Positions 17,035 to 25,597 of a stretch of 61,581 bases of DNA are shown here, piece after piece. How positions within the stretch are numbered: position 1 is the first letter of the stretch; every line of letters begins with the position of its first letter. Both the position numbers and the translations under genes were made by a program. The notes below the pieces were generated by a model. It searched no databases. It had not been told where the DNA came from and saw nothing but the letters and a program-made list of their open reading frames with translations. This stretch comes from Daejeonella sp. (GTDB lineage: Bacteria; Bacteroidota; Bacteroidia; Sphingobacteriales; Sphingobacteriaceae), in NCBI RefSeq assembly GCF_030684675.1, contig NZ_JAUXXZ010000013.1:1-61581 (forward strand). Direction: 5' to 3'.

Positions 17035-17586
17035 TTAATCTGAATTTAATAATATCTGTTCAATTTTTTTAACTGCAATATGAAAAGATGCCTTCAGGGC
17101 GCCGACACTGGTACCCAGAATTTCAGAGATCTCTTCGTATTTCAAATCATCAAAGTATTTCATGTTAAACACCAGCCTTTGTTTTTCGGGCAGGGTCAAT
17201 AGAGCTTTTTGAAGCTCCATCTGTGCTTTATCGCCGTCAAAATACGGACTATCAGCGAGTGTTTCAGCTAAATCCAGACCGTTTGAATCATCTAAGGATA
17301 CGCTGTTCCTTAATTTTTTGCGGTTCAGAAAGGTGATACTTTCATTAGTGGCTATGCGGTAGATCCAAGTAAATAATTGTGAATCACTTCTGAAGTTTGC
17401 CAGATTCTTCCAGACCTTAATGAATACATCCTGAACCAGATCATCGGTATCATCGTGGTCAATGACCAGCCTGCGGATATGCCAGTATATTTTCTGCTGA
17501 TACTTTTTCAGCAGCAAATTGAAGGCCTCATTGCGGGTGCTTTCCCCGGAAAATTTTTCTAAAATTTCGGAATCCTCTACCTGCAT
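17035..17586 (-). CDS. RNA polymerase sigma factor, ECF subfamily
   Basis: The 183-residue protein has sigma region 2 at about 24-90, including DDTDDLVQDVFIKVWKNL and FTWIYRIATN. Region 4 lies at about 120-178, with LTLPEKQRLVFNMKYF and YEEISEILGTSVGALKAS as the helix-turn-helix. It would direct RNA polymerase to a small regulon, probably for envelope stress. It is first in a three-gene minus-strand operon with the membrane protein and the secreted Spy-like protein, which suggests that these two control it or respond to it. Confidence 0.93.
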   Translation of the reverse strand: MQVEDSEILEKFSGESTRNEAFNLLLKKYQQKIYWHIRRLVIDHDDTDDLVQDVFIKVWKNLANFRSDSQLFTWIYRIATNESITFLNRKKLRNSVSLDDSNGLDLAETLADSPYFDGDKAQMELQKALLTLPEKQRLVFNMKYFDDLKYEEISEILGTSVGALKASFHIAVKKIEQILLNSD

Positions 17587-17624
17587 ATCTTTGTTTTTGG
17601 TTTGGATTCCTGAATTCAGGGTAA

Positions 17625-18578
17625 TTATTTACGTTTAATTACCCAGTTTACCGCATTGATAATATCCTCGGTATCCAAACCGTATTTTTTCATCAGTTGA
17701 TCAGGAGTACCACTTTCTCCGAAACTATCGTTAACTGCAACGTATTCCTGCGGAACAGGATTGTTTCTTGTTAGCACCTGTGCAATACTGTCACCTAAAC
17801 CACCATAGCGGTTATGCTCTTCACAAGTAACTACACAACCGGTCTTCGCGACTGATTTTAAGACTGCAGCTTCATCCAAAGGTTTAATGGTATGGATATT
17901 AATTATTTCAGCACTGATTCCTGCTTCTGCGAGCTTTTCACCAGCCTCAATAGCCTTCCAGACCATGTGGCCAGTAGCGAAAATACTTACGTCAGTTCCT
18001 TCATTAACCATCCATGCCTTACCAATCTCGAATTTTTGATCGGGATCTGTAAAAACAGGTACTGCAGGTCTTCCAAATCTTAAATAAACCGGACCGTGAT
18101 GATCGGCAATGGCAATAGTTGCGGCTTTCGTCTGGTTATAATCGCAAGGATTGATTACCACCATTCCGGGAAGCATTTTCATCATACCGATGTCCTCCAG
18201 AATCTGATGCGTTGCACCATCTTCACCGAGGGTAAGTCCGGCATGTGAAGCACAAATTTTTACGTTCTTGTCTGAATAGGCGATAGACTGTCTGATCTGA
18301 TCGTACACACGACCCGTTGAGAAGTTAGCAAAAGTACCTGTATAAGGAATTTTACCACCGATTGTTAAACCAGCCGCAATTCCCATCATATTTGCTTCTG
18401 CAATTCCGATCTGAAAAAAGCGTTCAGGAAACTCCTTGATAAAAGCATCCATTTTTAATGAACCGATCAAATCGGCACATAAAGCGACTACTTTATCGTT
18501 CTTTTGTCCTACTTCAAGTAAACCTGCTCCAAAACCTGAACGGGTATCTTTTTTCTCGGTGTATGTGTATTTCTTCAT
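17625..18578 (-). CDS. transketolase, C-terminal subunit
   Basis: From the ATG at 18578 (MKKYTYTEKK; the TTG 12 bases upstream is less likely) this is a 317-residue protein. It corresponds to the pyrimidine-binding and C-terminal domains of transketolase. Visible marks are ALCADLIGSLKMDAF, the catalytic glutamate region FFQIGIAEANMMGIAAGL, ASHAGLTLGEDGATHQ and VVTCEEHNRYGGLG. Together with the upstream N-terminal subunit it forms the thiamine diphosphate enzyme that moves two-carbon units in the pentose phosphate pathway. The two genes are 81 bp apart and in the order of the fused enzyme. Confidence 0.92.
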   Translation of the reverse strand: MKKYTYTEKKDTRSGFGAGLLEVGQKNDKVVALCADLIGSLKMDAFIKEFPERFFQIGIAEANMMGIAAGLTIGGKIPYTGTFANFSTGRVYDQIRQSIAYSDKNVKICASHAGLTLGEDGATHQILEDIGMMKMLPGMVVINPCDYNQTKAATIAIADHHGPVYLRFGRPAVPVFTDPDQKFEIGKAWMVNEGTDVSIFATGHMVWKAIEAGEKLAEAGISAEIINIHTIKPLDEAAVLKSVAKTGCVVTCEEHNRYGGLGDSIAQVLTRNNPVPQEYVAVNDSFGESGTPDQLMKKYGLDTEDIINAVNWVIKRK

Positions 18579-18659
18579 ATAACAAAGCAAAGGGCCTGAA
18601 ATTATACAGGCTGAATTTTTTAATTGTGTTTTTGAATTCGGATTACCTTTTAGAAATCC

Positions 18660-19505
18660 TTAATAATCGCCAAGAGTTTCTTCCAGTTGACCCAGGGCAA
18701 GTGCGAGCTGATCATCATTAGGAGCAGAGCCATGCCATTTATGAGTATGCATCATGAAGTCAACACCATTGCCCATCATGGTTTGCATCAATATCATGAT
18801 CGGTTTTCCTTTAAATGTTTTGCTGATTGCAAGATCAAGGACTCGTACAACATCGCCCATATCATTTCCACTCATTTCAAGTACTTCCCATCCAAAAGCT
18901 TCCCATTTAGCTCTTAAATTTCCTAAAGATAAAATAGCATCTGTTGGTCCGTCAATTTGCTGCCCGTTAACATCAATAGTAGATATCAGATTGTCAATTT
19001 TATTATGGCTCGCATACATTGCTGCTTCCCAGGTTTGACCTTCCTGAAGTTCTCCATCGCCATGCAATGAAAATACAAGTCTGTTATCCTCGTTTAGCTT
19101 TTTAGCGATAGCAGCACCAATCGCCACCGACATACCCTGACCTAAAGAGCCGGATGCAACCCGTATTCCCGGTAATTTTTCGTGGGTTGTAGGATGCCCC
19201 TGCAGCCTGGTATTGATCTTTCTGAAAGTTGCCAGCTCAGATACCTCAAAATATCCGGAGCGTGCCAGAACACTGTACCATACCGGTGAAATATGTCCGT
19301 TAGAAAGGAAGAACAGATCTTCACCAGATCCATCCATATCAAATTTGGTATTGTGTTTTAGGGTATGAAAGTAAAGAGCTACTAAATAATCAGTGCAGCC
19401 CAGGGATCCGCCCGGATGTCCGGATTGGCAGGCATGAACCATTCTTAAAATATCACGTCGAACCTGTGAGGCAATTTTTGTTAATTTATCAATATCTGGA
19501 GTCAT
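18660..19505 (-). CDS. transketolase, N-terminal subunit
   Basis: The 281-residue protein is the thiamine diphosphate-binding half of transketolase. It shows SGHPGGSLGCTDYL (about 28-41), LSNGHISP, and the cofactor motif GDGELQEGQTWEAAM ending with the conserved asparagine of DVNGQQIDG. Split transketolases are normal in archaea and several bacterial phyla including Bacteroidota. It is upstream of the C-terminal subunit on the same strand, so equal production of both is expected. No truncation: the first half ends where the domain boundary should be. Confidence 0.92.
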   Translation of the reverse strand: MTPDIDKLTKIASQVRRDILRMVHACQSGHPGGSLGCTDYLVALYFHTLKHNTKFDMDGSGEDLFFLSNGHISPVWYSVLARSGYFEVSELATFRKINTRLQGHPTTHEKLPGIRVASGSLGQGMSVAIGAAIAKKLNEDNRLVFSLHGDGELQEGQTWEAAMYASHNKIDNLISTIDVNGQQIDGPTDAILSLGNLRAKWEAFGWEVLEMSGNDMGDVVRVLDLAISKTFKGKPIMILMQTMMGNGVDFMMHTHKWHGSAPNDDQLALALGQLEETLGDY

Positions 19506-19609
19506 AATTTGTGCTTAATGGCCTTGCTAAAATAGCCATGTTCTTTGAAAGGAAGGGGTTATTTTAAAATTATTTGATTTTGAGAATATTTAAGCTGGAT
19601 AAACCGACT

Positions 19610-20071
19610 TTATTTAATTGAATCCAAAACCTGTCCGGAAGAGTTTTTAGTATCAACTTTATCAATGATCTTTTGAATCAGTCCGTTCTTGTCAATAATG
19701 AATGTTTTTCTGGCTACCCCCATGTATTTTTTACCGTACATATTCTTTTCAACCCATACGCCATAAGCCTCAACGATTTTCTTATCGGTATCGGCAATCA
19801 GAGAGAAAGGCAGGCTGTATTTAGTAATGAACTTTTGGTGCGACTTTTCATCATCAGTGCTTACGCCTAAAACTTCGAAGCCTTCTTTTAACAGGGATTG
19901 GTAATTATCCCTGAAACTGCATGCTTCCGCAGTGCAACCCGGAGTATCATCTTTAGGATAAAAATATAGGATTACATCTTTTCCTGAAAAATCACTCAGG
20001 CTGATACTTTTTCCATTTTGGTCTTTTGCCTTGAAATCAGGAGCTTTCTGCCCCTCAGTAAGCTCAGTCAT
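19610..20071 (-). CDS. bcp: thiol peroxidase, BCP/PrxQ type
   Basis: The 153-residue peroxiredoxin has the peroxidatic cysteine C46 in TPGCTAEAC and a resolving cysteine C51 five residues later, the PrxQ arrangement. YPKDDTPGCT and the later GVSTDDEKSHQKF segment are typical. It reduces hydrogen peroxide and organic peroxides in the cytoplasm with electrons from thioredoxin, such as the trxA product at 10.2 kb. It stands 104 bp from the transketolase genes, which lie downstream on the same strand. Confidence 0.93.
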   Translation of the reverse strand: MTELTEGQKAPDFKAKDQNGKSISLSDFSGKDVILYFYPKDDTPGCTAEACSFRDNYQSLLKEGFEVLGVSTDDEKSHQKFITKYSLPFSLIADTDKKIVEAYGVWVEKNMYGKKYMGVARKTFIIDKNGLIQKIIDKVDTKNSSGQVLDSIK

Positions 20072-20133
20072 TTTTTACTCGATTTATGGGGCTAAAATTA
20101 GCAAAATAAATTATCTGAAATGAATAATTCTCT

Positions 20134-21846
20134 TTAACGATAAAAAACAGTCCTGTAGCTACTTAAGTTGTCTTTCATATCACTTACCGTCAATACAAAA
20201 TCGTTTTTGCCTTTAGCTGTTAATTCGTCAAAACGATGCCATAAGGATCCCGTTTTAGGCTCGTATTCCATCAGAACCCATTGTCCGTTAATCATTGCAT
20301 TGAAGGTTTTTATCCCTGATAGATTATCAGAAATACGGAACAGGATTCTTGGAATATTAACCATTGATACTCCATTACTAATGTTTACCGGAACGATCCT
20401 TGGTGCCAAAGTATCGGTCATGATATAAAAGCTATCGAAATTGCGAATTTCTGTTTTTACATATCCATTTTCAAATATGCCTCCCTGTGTTTTTTTGAGA
20501 AGATTTACAATAATAGCTTTGCTTTGTAATTCGACAGGCAAATTGTCATCAGCTTTTATTGATAAAGTGACCGGGCCGTTTAGCGGTATCAGGCGGTTAT
20601 GTATATGATGAATCGGAGAATAGGCGCCGGCAGGTTTGGCAGCGGTTTTATAAACAAAATTAAAATTACTGTATAGTGTTTTCAGCGGGATGTTAAGCTT
20701 CAGACCGGCAGTATCGAATTCATTAACCTGATCGAATTTAAATATCTTTCCTTCAATTGCTTTAGATGGTTTTGCAGCCCCCTGACTGTATTTAATTTTG
20801 AAATTGAGTACACTCTGGTTCCCGGCAATATCCTTTATAATGTACTGAGCATTGCGGATATTCTGATCAGAAAAATTCAGAAGACCATTATTCAGCACAT
20901 TTTTATAAATTTTCAAAGGGTTGCCCGGTTCGAGAAAACTTTTCTGAATACGTCTGCCGGTGACGATCATTGTAGGATAATCAACATGGGAATTCATCCC
21001 CCGCGAATTATCAAATGAAAATCTTTCCCATACCGCAGTGTAGATTGCTTGATCCTCAACCCGAAGCTCCATTGAATACGGGCCATTACTATTCTCAGAA
21101 GCTGAGTTCTTATCGGAACTAGCAATTCCAAGTCCCGATTCACCACCGATGGTGACAATAGTTTGTGGACTAAGACTGTAATTGCCAGCACTTCCACTTA
21201 CCGGATATAACTGTTTGGGAGTATGCTCACTGAAAGGTTCTCCATTCAAATGATAGAGATACAATCCTGTAATCACAGGTTTAACCTTATCGGGGATTCT
21301 GATGCCGAAAAGCTGGGGATTGATCGGTTCCTCTGTTTTTGTATCGCGAATCTCAAAATGAAGGTGCGGTCCCCCGGAGCTACCGGTATTTCCTGACCAG
21401 CCGATTATATCGCCTCTTTTTACAGGGATTTCAACTGAAAGTAAAGGAAAATCGACATCGAACTTTTGCATCCGGTATTGGTAGGTCTTTGAAGTCATGC
21501 TGATGCGATCATTGAAGTTCCTTAAATGCATGTAGACGGTCGTGTAGCCATTTGGATGGCTGATGTACAGAGCATTCCCTCCGCCTCCAATCTGAACCCT
21601 TATTCTGGATATGAAACCATCTGCACTTGCATAAACCGGATAACCTTCCCGCTGATTAGTTTTCAGATCAAGCCCGGAATGAAAATGATTCGTTCTTATT
21701 TCGCCAAAGTTTCCTGAAATAATAGGAGGGAGGTCAAGAGGACGAATGAAATAATTTTGCGGGTATTGGGGTGATGTTACTTCCTGGCCCATGGCAAAAG
21801 TGCATAGTAAGGTCAGTAAGGATAAGGTAAAGAAGTATTTGAGCAT
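20134..21846 (-). CDS. M23 family metallopeptidase, large periplasmic type
   Basis: The 570-residue protein has a signal peptide (about 1-20). Near the N-terminus is a LytM/M23 domain with zinc ligands H56 and D60 (HSGLD) and H161/H163 in PHLHFE, plus H107 in VYMHL. The following 400 residues form a long beta-rich region (FSFDNS, IKDIAGNQSVLNFK) resembling bacterial Ig-like modules. M23 domains cut peptidoglycan cross-links or, without activity, activate amidases; the metal site here is complete. The gene begins 12 bp after the FAH-family gene, so they are probably co-transcribed. Confidence 0.88.
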   Translation of the reverse strand: MLKYFFTLSLLTLLCTFAMGQEVTSPQYPQNYFIRPLDLPPIISGNFGEIRTNHFHSGLDLKTNQREGYPVYASADGFISRIRVQIGGGGNALYISHPNGYTTVYMHLRNFNDRISMTSKTYQYRMQKFDVDFPLLSVEIPVKRGDIIGWSGNTGSSGGPHLHFEIRDTKTEEPINPQLFGIRIPDKVKPVITGLYLYHLNGEPFSEHTPKQLYPVSGSAGNYSLSPQTIVTIGGESGLGIASSDKNSASENSNGPYSMELRVEDQAIYTAVWERFSFDNSRGMNSHVDYPTMIVTGRRIQKSFLEPGNPLKIYKNVLNNGLLNFSDQNIRNAQYIIKDIAGNQSVLNFKIKYSQGAAKPSKAIEGKIFKFDQVNEFDTAGLKLNIPLKTLYSNFNFVYKTAAKPAGAYSPIHHIHNRLIPLNGPVTLSIKADDNLPVELQSKAIIVNLLKKTQGGIFENGYVKTEIRNFDSFYIMTDTLAPRIVPVNISNGVSMVNIPRILFRISDNLSGIKTFNAMINGQWVLMEYEPKTGSLWHRFDELTAKGKNDFVLTVSDMKDNLSSYRTVFYR

Positions 21847-21858
21847 AGAAATGGATTT

Positions 21859-22470
21859 CTATCGGATATAAAAATCGAGTAATTTTTGATCCTCGAGATA
21901 GCCGCATAGATGATCACCAATATTTACCTTACCTACTCCTTTTGGGGTGCCGGTAAAGATCAGGTCACCTTTTTTTAGGGTGATGTACTGGGAAACAAAG
22001 GCAATTATATATTCAAACGAAAAAAGAAGGTCTTTAGTGTTGCCATCCTGAACAGTAATTTCATTCAGGTCGAGTCTTATATTAAGATTGTTCAGGTCCT
22101 TAAACTCTGATTTTGGGATAAACTTGCTGACAGGTGCCGAATTATCGAAAGCTTTAGCCAGTTCCCATGGAAGTCCCTTTTCCTTATGTTTTTGTTGTAT
22201 ATCCCTTGCCGTAAAGTCAATTCCGAGGCCAATCTCGTCAAAGTATGAAGCAGCAAATTTTTGAGCAATATGTTTTCCTTCTTTTGATACTTTCAGAACA
22301 AGCTCTACTTCATGATGTATATCAGTAGAGAATTCAGGATGATAGAATGGTTTATTGTCTTTAAGGATTGCAGTATCAGGTTTCATGAATATAACAGGCA
22401 CTGCAGGCACAGGATTATTCAGTTCTTTGGCATGTTCGGCGTAATTACGGCCTATAGCGATTATCTTCAT
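21859..22470 (-). CDS. fumarylacetoacetate hydrolase family protein (acylpyruvase-like)
   Basis: The 203-residue protein is a single FAH domain. It begins IAIGRNYAEHAKELN, has the metal-binding cluster HHEVELVLK (52-60), DFTARDIQ, and the C-terminal GDLIFTGTPKGVG. Members of this short type hydrolyse acylpyruvates or decarboxylate oxaloacetate in the cytoplasm with Mg or Mn. It lies upstream of the M23 peptidase gene with a 12-bp gap. No aromatic-degradation genes are nearby, so a general acylpyruvase or oxaloacetate decarboxylase role is more likely than tyrosine breakdown. Confidence 0.9.
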   Translation of the reverse strand: MKIIAIGRNYAEHAKELNNPVPAVPVIFMKPDTAILKDNKPFYHPEFSTDIHHEVELVLKVSKEGKHIAQKFAASYFDEIGLGIDFTARDIQQKHKEKGLPWELAKAFDNSAPVSKFIPKSEFKDLNNLNIRLDLNEITVQDGNTKDLLFSFEYIIAFVSQYITLKKGDLIFTGTPKGVGKVNIGDHLCGYLEDQKLLDFYIR

Positions 22471-22520
22471 TCCGCGAATATAAACATACTGAATCTAAGA
22501 AGAGGAATATGGGATAGATT

Positions 22521-23069
22521 TTACAATACGGAAATACGTTTGGTAATGATCTCACTGCCTACACTTACACGTATAAAATAGAATCCACTGCTGATCCTTG
22601 AAGAAATACTGAATGTATTACTGTGTTCACCGATACTCTGTCTTTCTGAGAAAAGTGTTGTTATTTCATTGCCTAAAACATCCATAATCCGGATAGTTAC
22701 ATTGGAATCCTTACTGATTGAATAGGTCATATTCAGATAATCAGAAACCGGATTCGGATAAACTTTTACGTTAGCCAGAATTTTATCACCAGGAAGCGGG
22801 TTTTTAGGCCCTGACATAATTTTGTTTTGAATCAGTAGTTTTTCTTTTGATGGTTTAAAGGGCGTAAAGCTTAATTTGACACCAGCTTTTGGATCTGCAG
22901 GCTTATTTAATCTGGTATCTGTAATCTTGGTGATAACTTTTGCTTTGGCTTTAAGCGAATCCGGGCGTGATACCTGAGAAAAAGAAGAGTTATATGCATA
23001 GCTGTTCAGGGACATTGTTATGCCTAAAACTATGAATACAACTAATGTTCTCAGGTAAGAGTTTATCAT
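22521..23069 (-). CDS. small T9SS-exported protein with C-terminal sorting domain
   Basis: From the ATG at 23069 the product has 182 residues. It has a signal peptide (about 1-25, ending NSYAY), a lysine-rich linker without recognisable domain, and a C-terminal type IX sorting domain (about 100-182). The sorting domain shows VYPNPVSDYLNM, IRIMDVLGNEI, SSGFYFIRVSVG and the final KRISVL. This domain directs proteins across the outer membrane through the system that includes PorT and PorG. Nearly half the protein is sorting domain, so the exported part is only about 75 residues. The function of that part is unknown. Confidence 0.85.
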   Translation of the reverse strand: MINSYLRTLVVFIVLGITMSLNSYAYNSSFSQVSRPDSLKAKAKVITKITDTRLNKPADPKAGVKLSFTPFKPSKEKLLIQNKIMSGPKNPLPGDKILANVKVYPNPVSDYLNMTYSISKDSNVTIRIMDVLGNEITTLFSERQSIGEHSNTFSISSRISSGFYFIRVSVGSEIITKRISVL

Positions 23070-23261
23070 ACGCAAAATAGATGATGGTATAAATATAAGG
23101 CATATTAATGTATACCCATAGTTAGATGGCTTTTTTTTAACAATTTTTAACTAAAATTCCTTTCTATACGTTTGTTTGCCTGAAATGTTAGTATAAATTT
23201 ATAAATAAATGAGAAAAATTCAACAATATTATATTGCATGTATGAAATTGATTTTAAGATG

Positions 23262-23269
23262 TACTTTTG
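23262..23269 (+). promoter_or_regulatory. kup -7 box
   Basis: TACTTTTG here overlaps the upstream in-frame TTG codon (23267). A transcript started from this box would lack that codon, which favours the GTG at 23288 as the kup start. Confidence 0.4.
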
Positions 23270-23287
23270 TTCTCTAAATTTTTCACT

Positions 23288-25246
23288 GTGTCGAATCTAA
23301 AAAATCTTCATAAGCTTTCTGCAGCTGGTTTATTAATCAGTTTGGGCATAATTTACGGCGATATTGGAACCTCTCCGTTATATGTGTTTAAGGCGATTGT
23401 CGCCGACCGTATAATTACGAGCGACTTAATCCTGGGTGGGCTGTCCTGTATATTCTGGACACTAACTCTGCAGACCACAATAAAATATGTAATAATTACG
23501 TTGCGCGCAGACAACAAGGGTGAGGGTGGAATTCTTTCATTGTTTTCTTTAGTCAAAAAGAAAGGCAAATGGTTGGTCATTCCGGCAATGATCGGAGGCT
23601 CCGCCTTGCTTGCAGATGGTATGATCACCCCTCCAATTACAGTATCTGCTGCAATCGAGGGTTTGAGAATATTTTATGCGGATATTCCGACTGTTCCTAT
23701 AGTAATTGTAATCATTTCATTATTGTTTTTGATACAGCAATTTGGGACGTTCATAGTGGGTAAAGCCTTTGGCCCGATAATGTTTGTTTGGTTCACTATG
23801 ATGGCGGTTTTGGGTGGCTTTTACCTGATTCAGTTCCCTGAGATTCTGAAAGCTATCAGTCCTTATTATGCATATTCACTACTTTCAACTAACCCCAATG
23901 CCTTATTTATTTTAGGTGCTGTATTCCTTTGTACAACAGGAGCAGAGGCTTTGTATTCAGATTTGGGCCATTGTGGACGTTCAAATATTCGTATCAGTTG
24001 GATCTATGTTAAGACCTGTTTATTGCTAAATTATTTCGGCCAGGGAGTATGGTTATGGCAGCATCAGGGTAGCCGTTTGACTCCGGGTGATAATCCATTT
24101 TTCAGCATTATGCCAGAGTGGTTTCTTATCGCAGGAATCAGTATAGCCACTTCTGCTGCAATCATTGCCAGTCAGGCGATGATCTCAGGTTCCTTTACCC
24201 TGATCTCTGAGGCGGTAAGACTTAATTTATGGCCAAAGGTTAAAATTAACTATCCAAGTAATCAAAAGGGGCAATTATATGTACCCTCAATCAATATATT
24301 GCTTTGGATTGGCTGTATTGTAGTAGTTTTGATTTTCCGTGAATCTCAGAATATGGAAGGTGCATACGGCCTGGCAATAAATCTGACTTTCCTGATGACC
24401 ACCATACTGGTAGCAGTATTTCTTAAACGGAAGAAATTTCCAAATTATATCATTATTATTTTTGTTACGATATACGGACTGATTGAAATAGGATTTTTAG
24501 TGGCGAATATGGCTAAATTTCTCCATGGAGGTTGGTTTACTATCTTACTTGCATCTTTCTTATTATCAATCATGTGGGCATGGTACTCTGCCAGAAAGAT
24601 TAAAAATCGCTTTGTAAAATTCGTTGAAGTTGATTCCTACTACCCTATTCTAAAGGAGTTGAGTGAGGATGAATCTGTTCCTAAATATGCTTCTCAACTG
24701 GTTTATCTGACCAGTTCCAATTTTAATTCTGAAATCGAATCCAAGATCATGTATTCGATCTTGCAGAAGCAGCCTAAAAGGGCGGATGTTTATTGGCTGG
24801 TACACGTTGATGTAACTGACGAACCTTTTACGAGAGATTATAAGGTAGAGTTTCTGGTTCCAAATAAACTTATCCGAATCGATTTTAAACTGGGATTCCG
24901 CGTCGAACAACAGATTAATGTGCTCTTTAGGAAGGTAGTTGAAGAATTGGTAAGAAACAATGAGGTGGATATAACCAGTAAATATACTTCCCTGAATAAG
25001 TACAAAATCATCGGCGATTTCAGGTTTGTTGTATTAGAAAAAGTAATATCACGTTCAAATGTCCTAAGCTTTATTGACAGGTTCATTATGGACTATTATT
25101 TCATCCTGAAGAAATTCTCGCTTTCGGAAGAACGCGGATTTGGCCTGGACATTAGTTTTGTTACGATCGAGCGGGTACCTCTGATTATTTCAACTCAGGA
25201 CAACAGTGAGTTGACGAGACTAGATTTAGATCATGGTGAAGCCTGA
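23288..25246 (+). CDS. kup: KUP-family potassium uptake protein
   Basis: The product is 652 residues from the GTG at 23288; a TTG seven codons upstream is the only other early start and no in-frame ATG exists. The family signature HKLSAAGLLISLGIIYGDIGTSPLYV is split here as HKLSAAGLLISLG and IYGDIGTSPLYV. About twelve membrane segments follow, then a cytoplasmic C-terminal domain of about 200 residues. It imports potassium with protons across the inner membrane. It is monocistronic, with a strong terminator directly behind it. Confidence 0.93.
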   Translation: MSNLKNLHKLSAAGLLISLGIIYGDIGTSPLYVFKAIVADRIITSDLILGGLSCIFWTLTLQTTIKYVIITLRADNKGEGGILSLFSLVKKKGKWLVIPAMIGGSALLADGMITPPITVSAAIEGLRIFYADIPTVPIVIVIISLLFLIQQFGTFIVGKAFGPIMFVWFTMMAVLGGFYLIQFPEILKAISPYYAYSLLSTNPNALFILGAVFLCTTGAEALYSDLGHCGRSNIRISWIYVKTCLLLNYFGQGVWLWQHQGSRLTPGDNPFFSIMPEWFLIAGISIATSAAIIASQAMISGSFTLISEAVRLNLWPKVKINYPSNQKGQLYVPSINILLWIGCIVVVLIFRESQNMEGAYGLAINLTFLMTTILVAVFLKRKKFPNYIIIIFVTIYGLIEIGFLVANMAKFLHGGWFTILLASFLLSIMWAWYSARKIKNRFVKFVEVDSYYPILKELSEDESVPKYASQLVYLTSSNFNSEIESKIMYSILQKQPKRADVYWLVHVDVTDEPFTRDYKVEFLVPNKLIRIDFKLGFRVEQQINVLFRKVVEELVRNNEVDITSKYTSLNKYKIIGDFRFVVLEKVISRSNVLSFIDRFIMDYYFILKKFSLSEERGFGLDISFVTIERVPLIISTQDNSELTRLDLDHGEA

Positions 25247-25251
25247 CGAGG

Positions 25252-25300
25252 CAAACAAAAGAGGGCAATTTTCTAATCGGAAATTGCCCTCTTTTGTTTG
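25252..25300. terminator. strong terminator after kup
   Basis: A perfect 20-bp stem (25252-25271 with 25281-25300) around a 9-base loop contains gagggcaattt and its complement, with A-rich and T-rich ends. It can work in both directions. Confidence 0.85.
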
Positions 25301-25373
25301 TGTCTGGTTTAATTTTAAAATAATCTCCAAGATTATTCCCCTAAATTAAGGTGAACTCGAAATAATATTTTAA

Positions 25374-25530
25374 AACCCACATAGCTGCCTGCTTCAGGCA
25401 GGGAAACATAGCATTTTATAGCTTCTAACCTAGATTTTAGACACAGATAGCCCTGAAGCTTCGCTTTAATCTATAAGATTTACAATCTATGTTTCCTTTA
25501 AAGCATAATAAAGTCAATCTATGTGGTTAA
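25374..25530. repeat. intergenic inverted-repeat element (ctatgtgg family)
   Basis: Outer arms ccacatag (25377-25384) and ctatgtgg (25519-25526), and inner arms ggaaacatag (25402-25411) and ctatgtttcc (25487-25496), enclose small hairpins such as gcctgcttcaggc (25387-25399). No gene is visible in the gap 25247-25597. Such sequences are common between genes in Bacteroidota genomes. Confidence 0.6.
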
Positions 25531-25597
25531 ATATTAATCTTTAGATAGTTTAATATCGAACTCTCGTTAAATTAATACCGGGGTGGGTATCAGGATT

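Noticed and set aside
18578-18660. Transketolase split as a frameshift or pseudogene
   Set aside because: Each half begins with its own ATG, ends at the domain border and is separated by 81 bp, as in natural two-subunit transketolases.
21859-22470. Tyrosine degradation operon
   Set aside because: The FAH-family protein is the short acylpyruvase type, and no other tyrosine-catabolism gene is near.
23267-23287. TTG start for kup
   Set aside because: The codon lies inside the TACTTTTG box, and the family's conserved start fits the GTG at 23288. The choice remains open.
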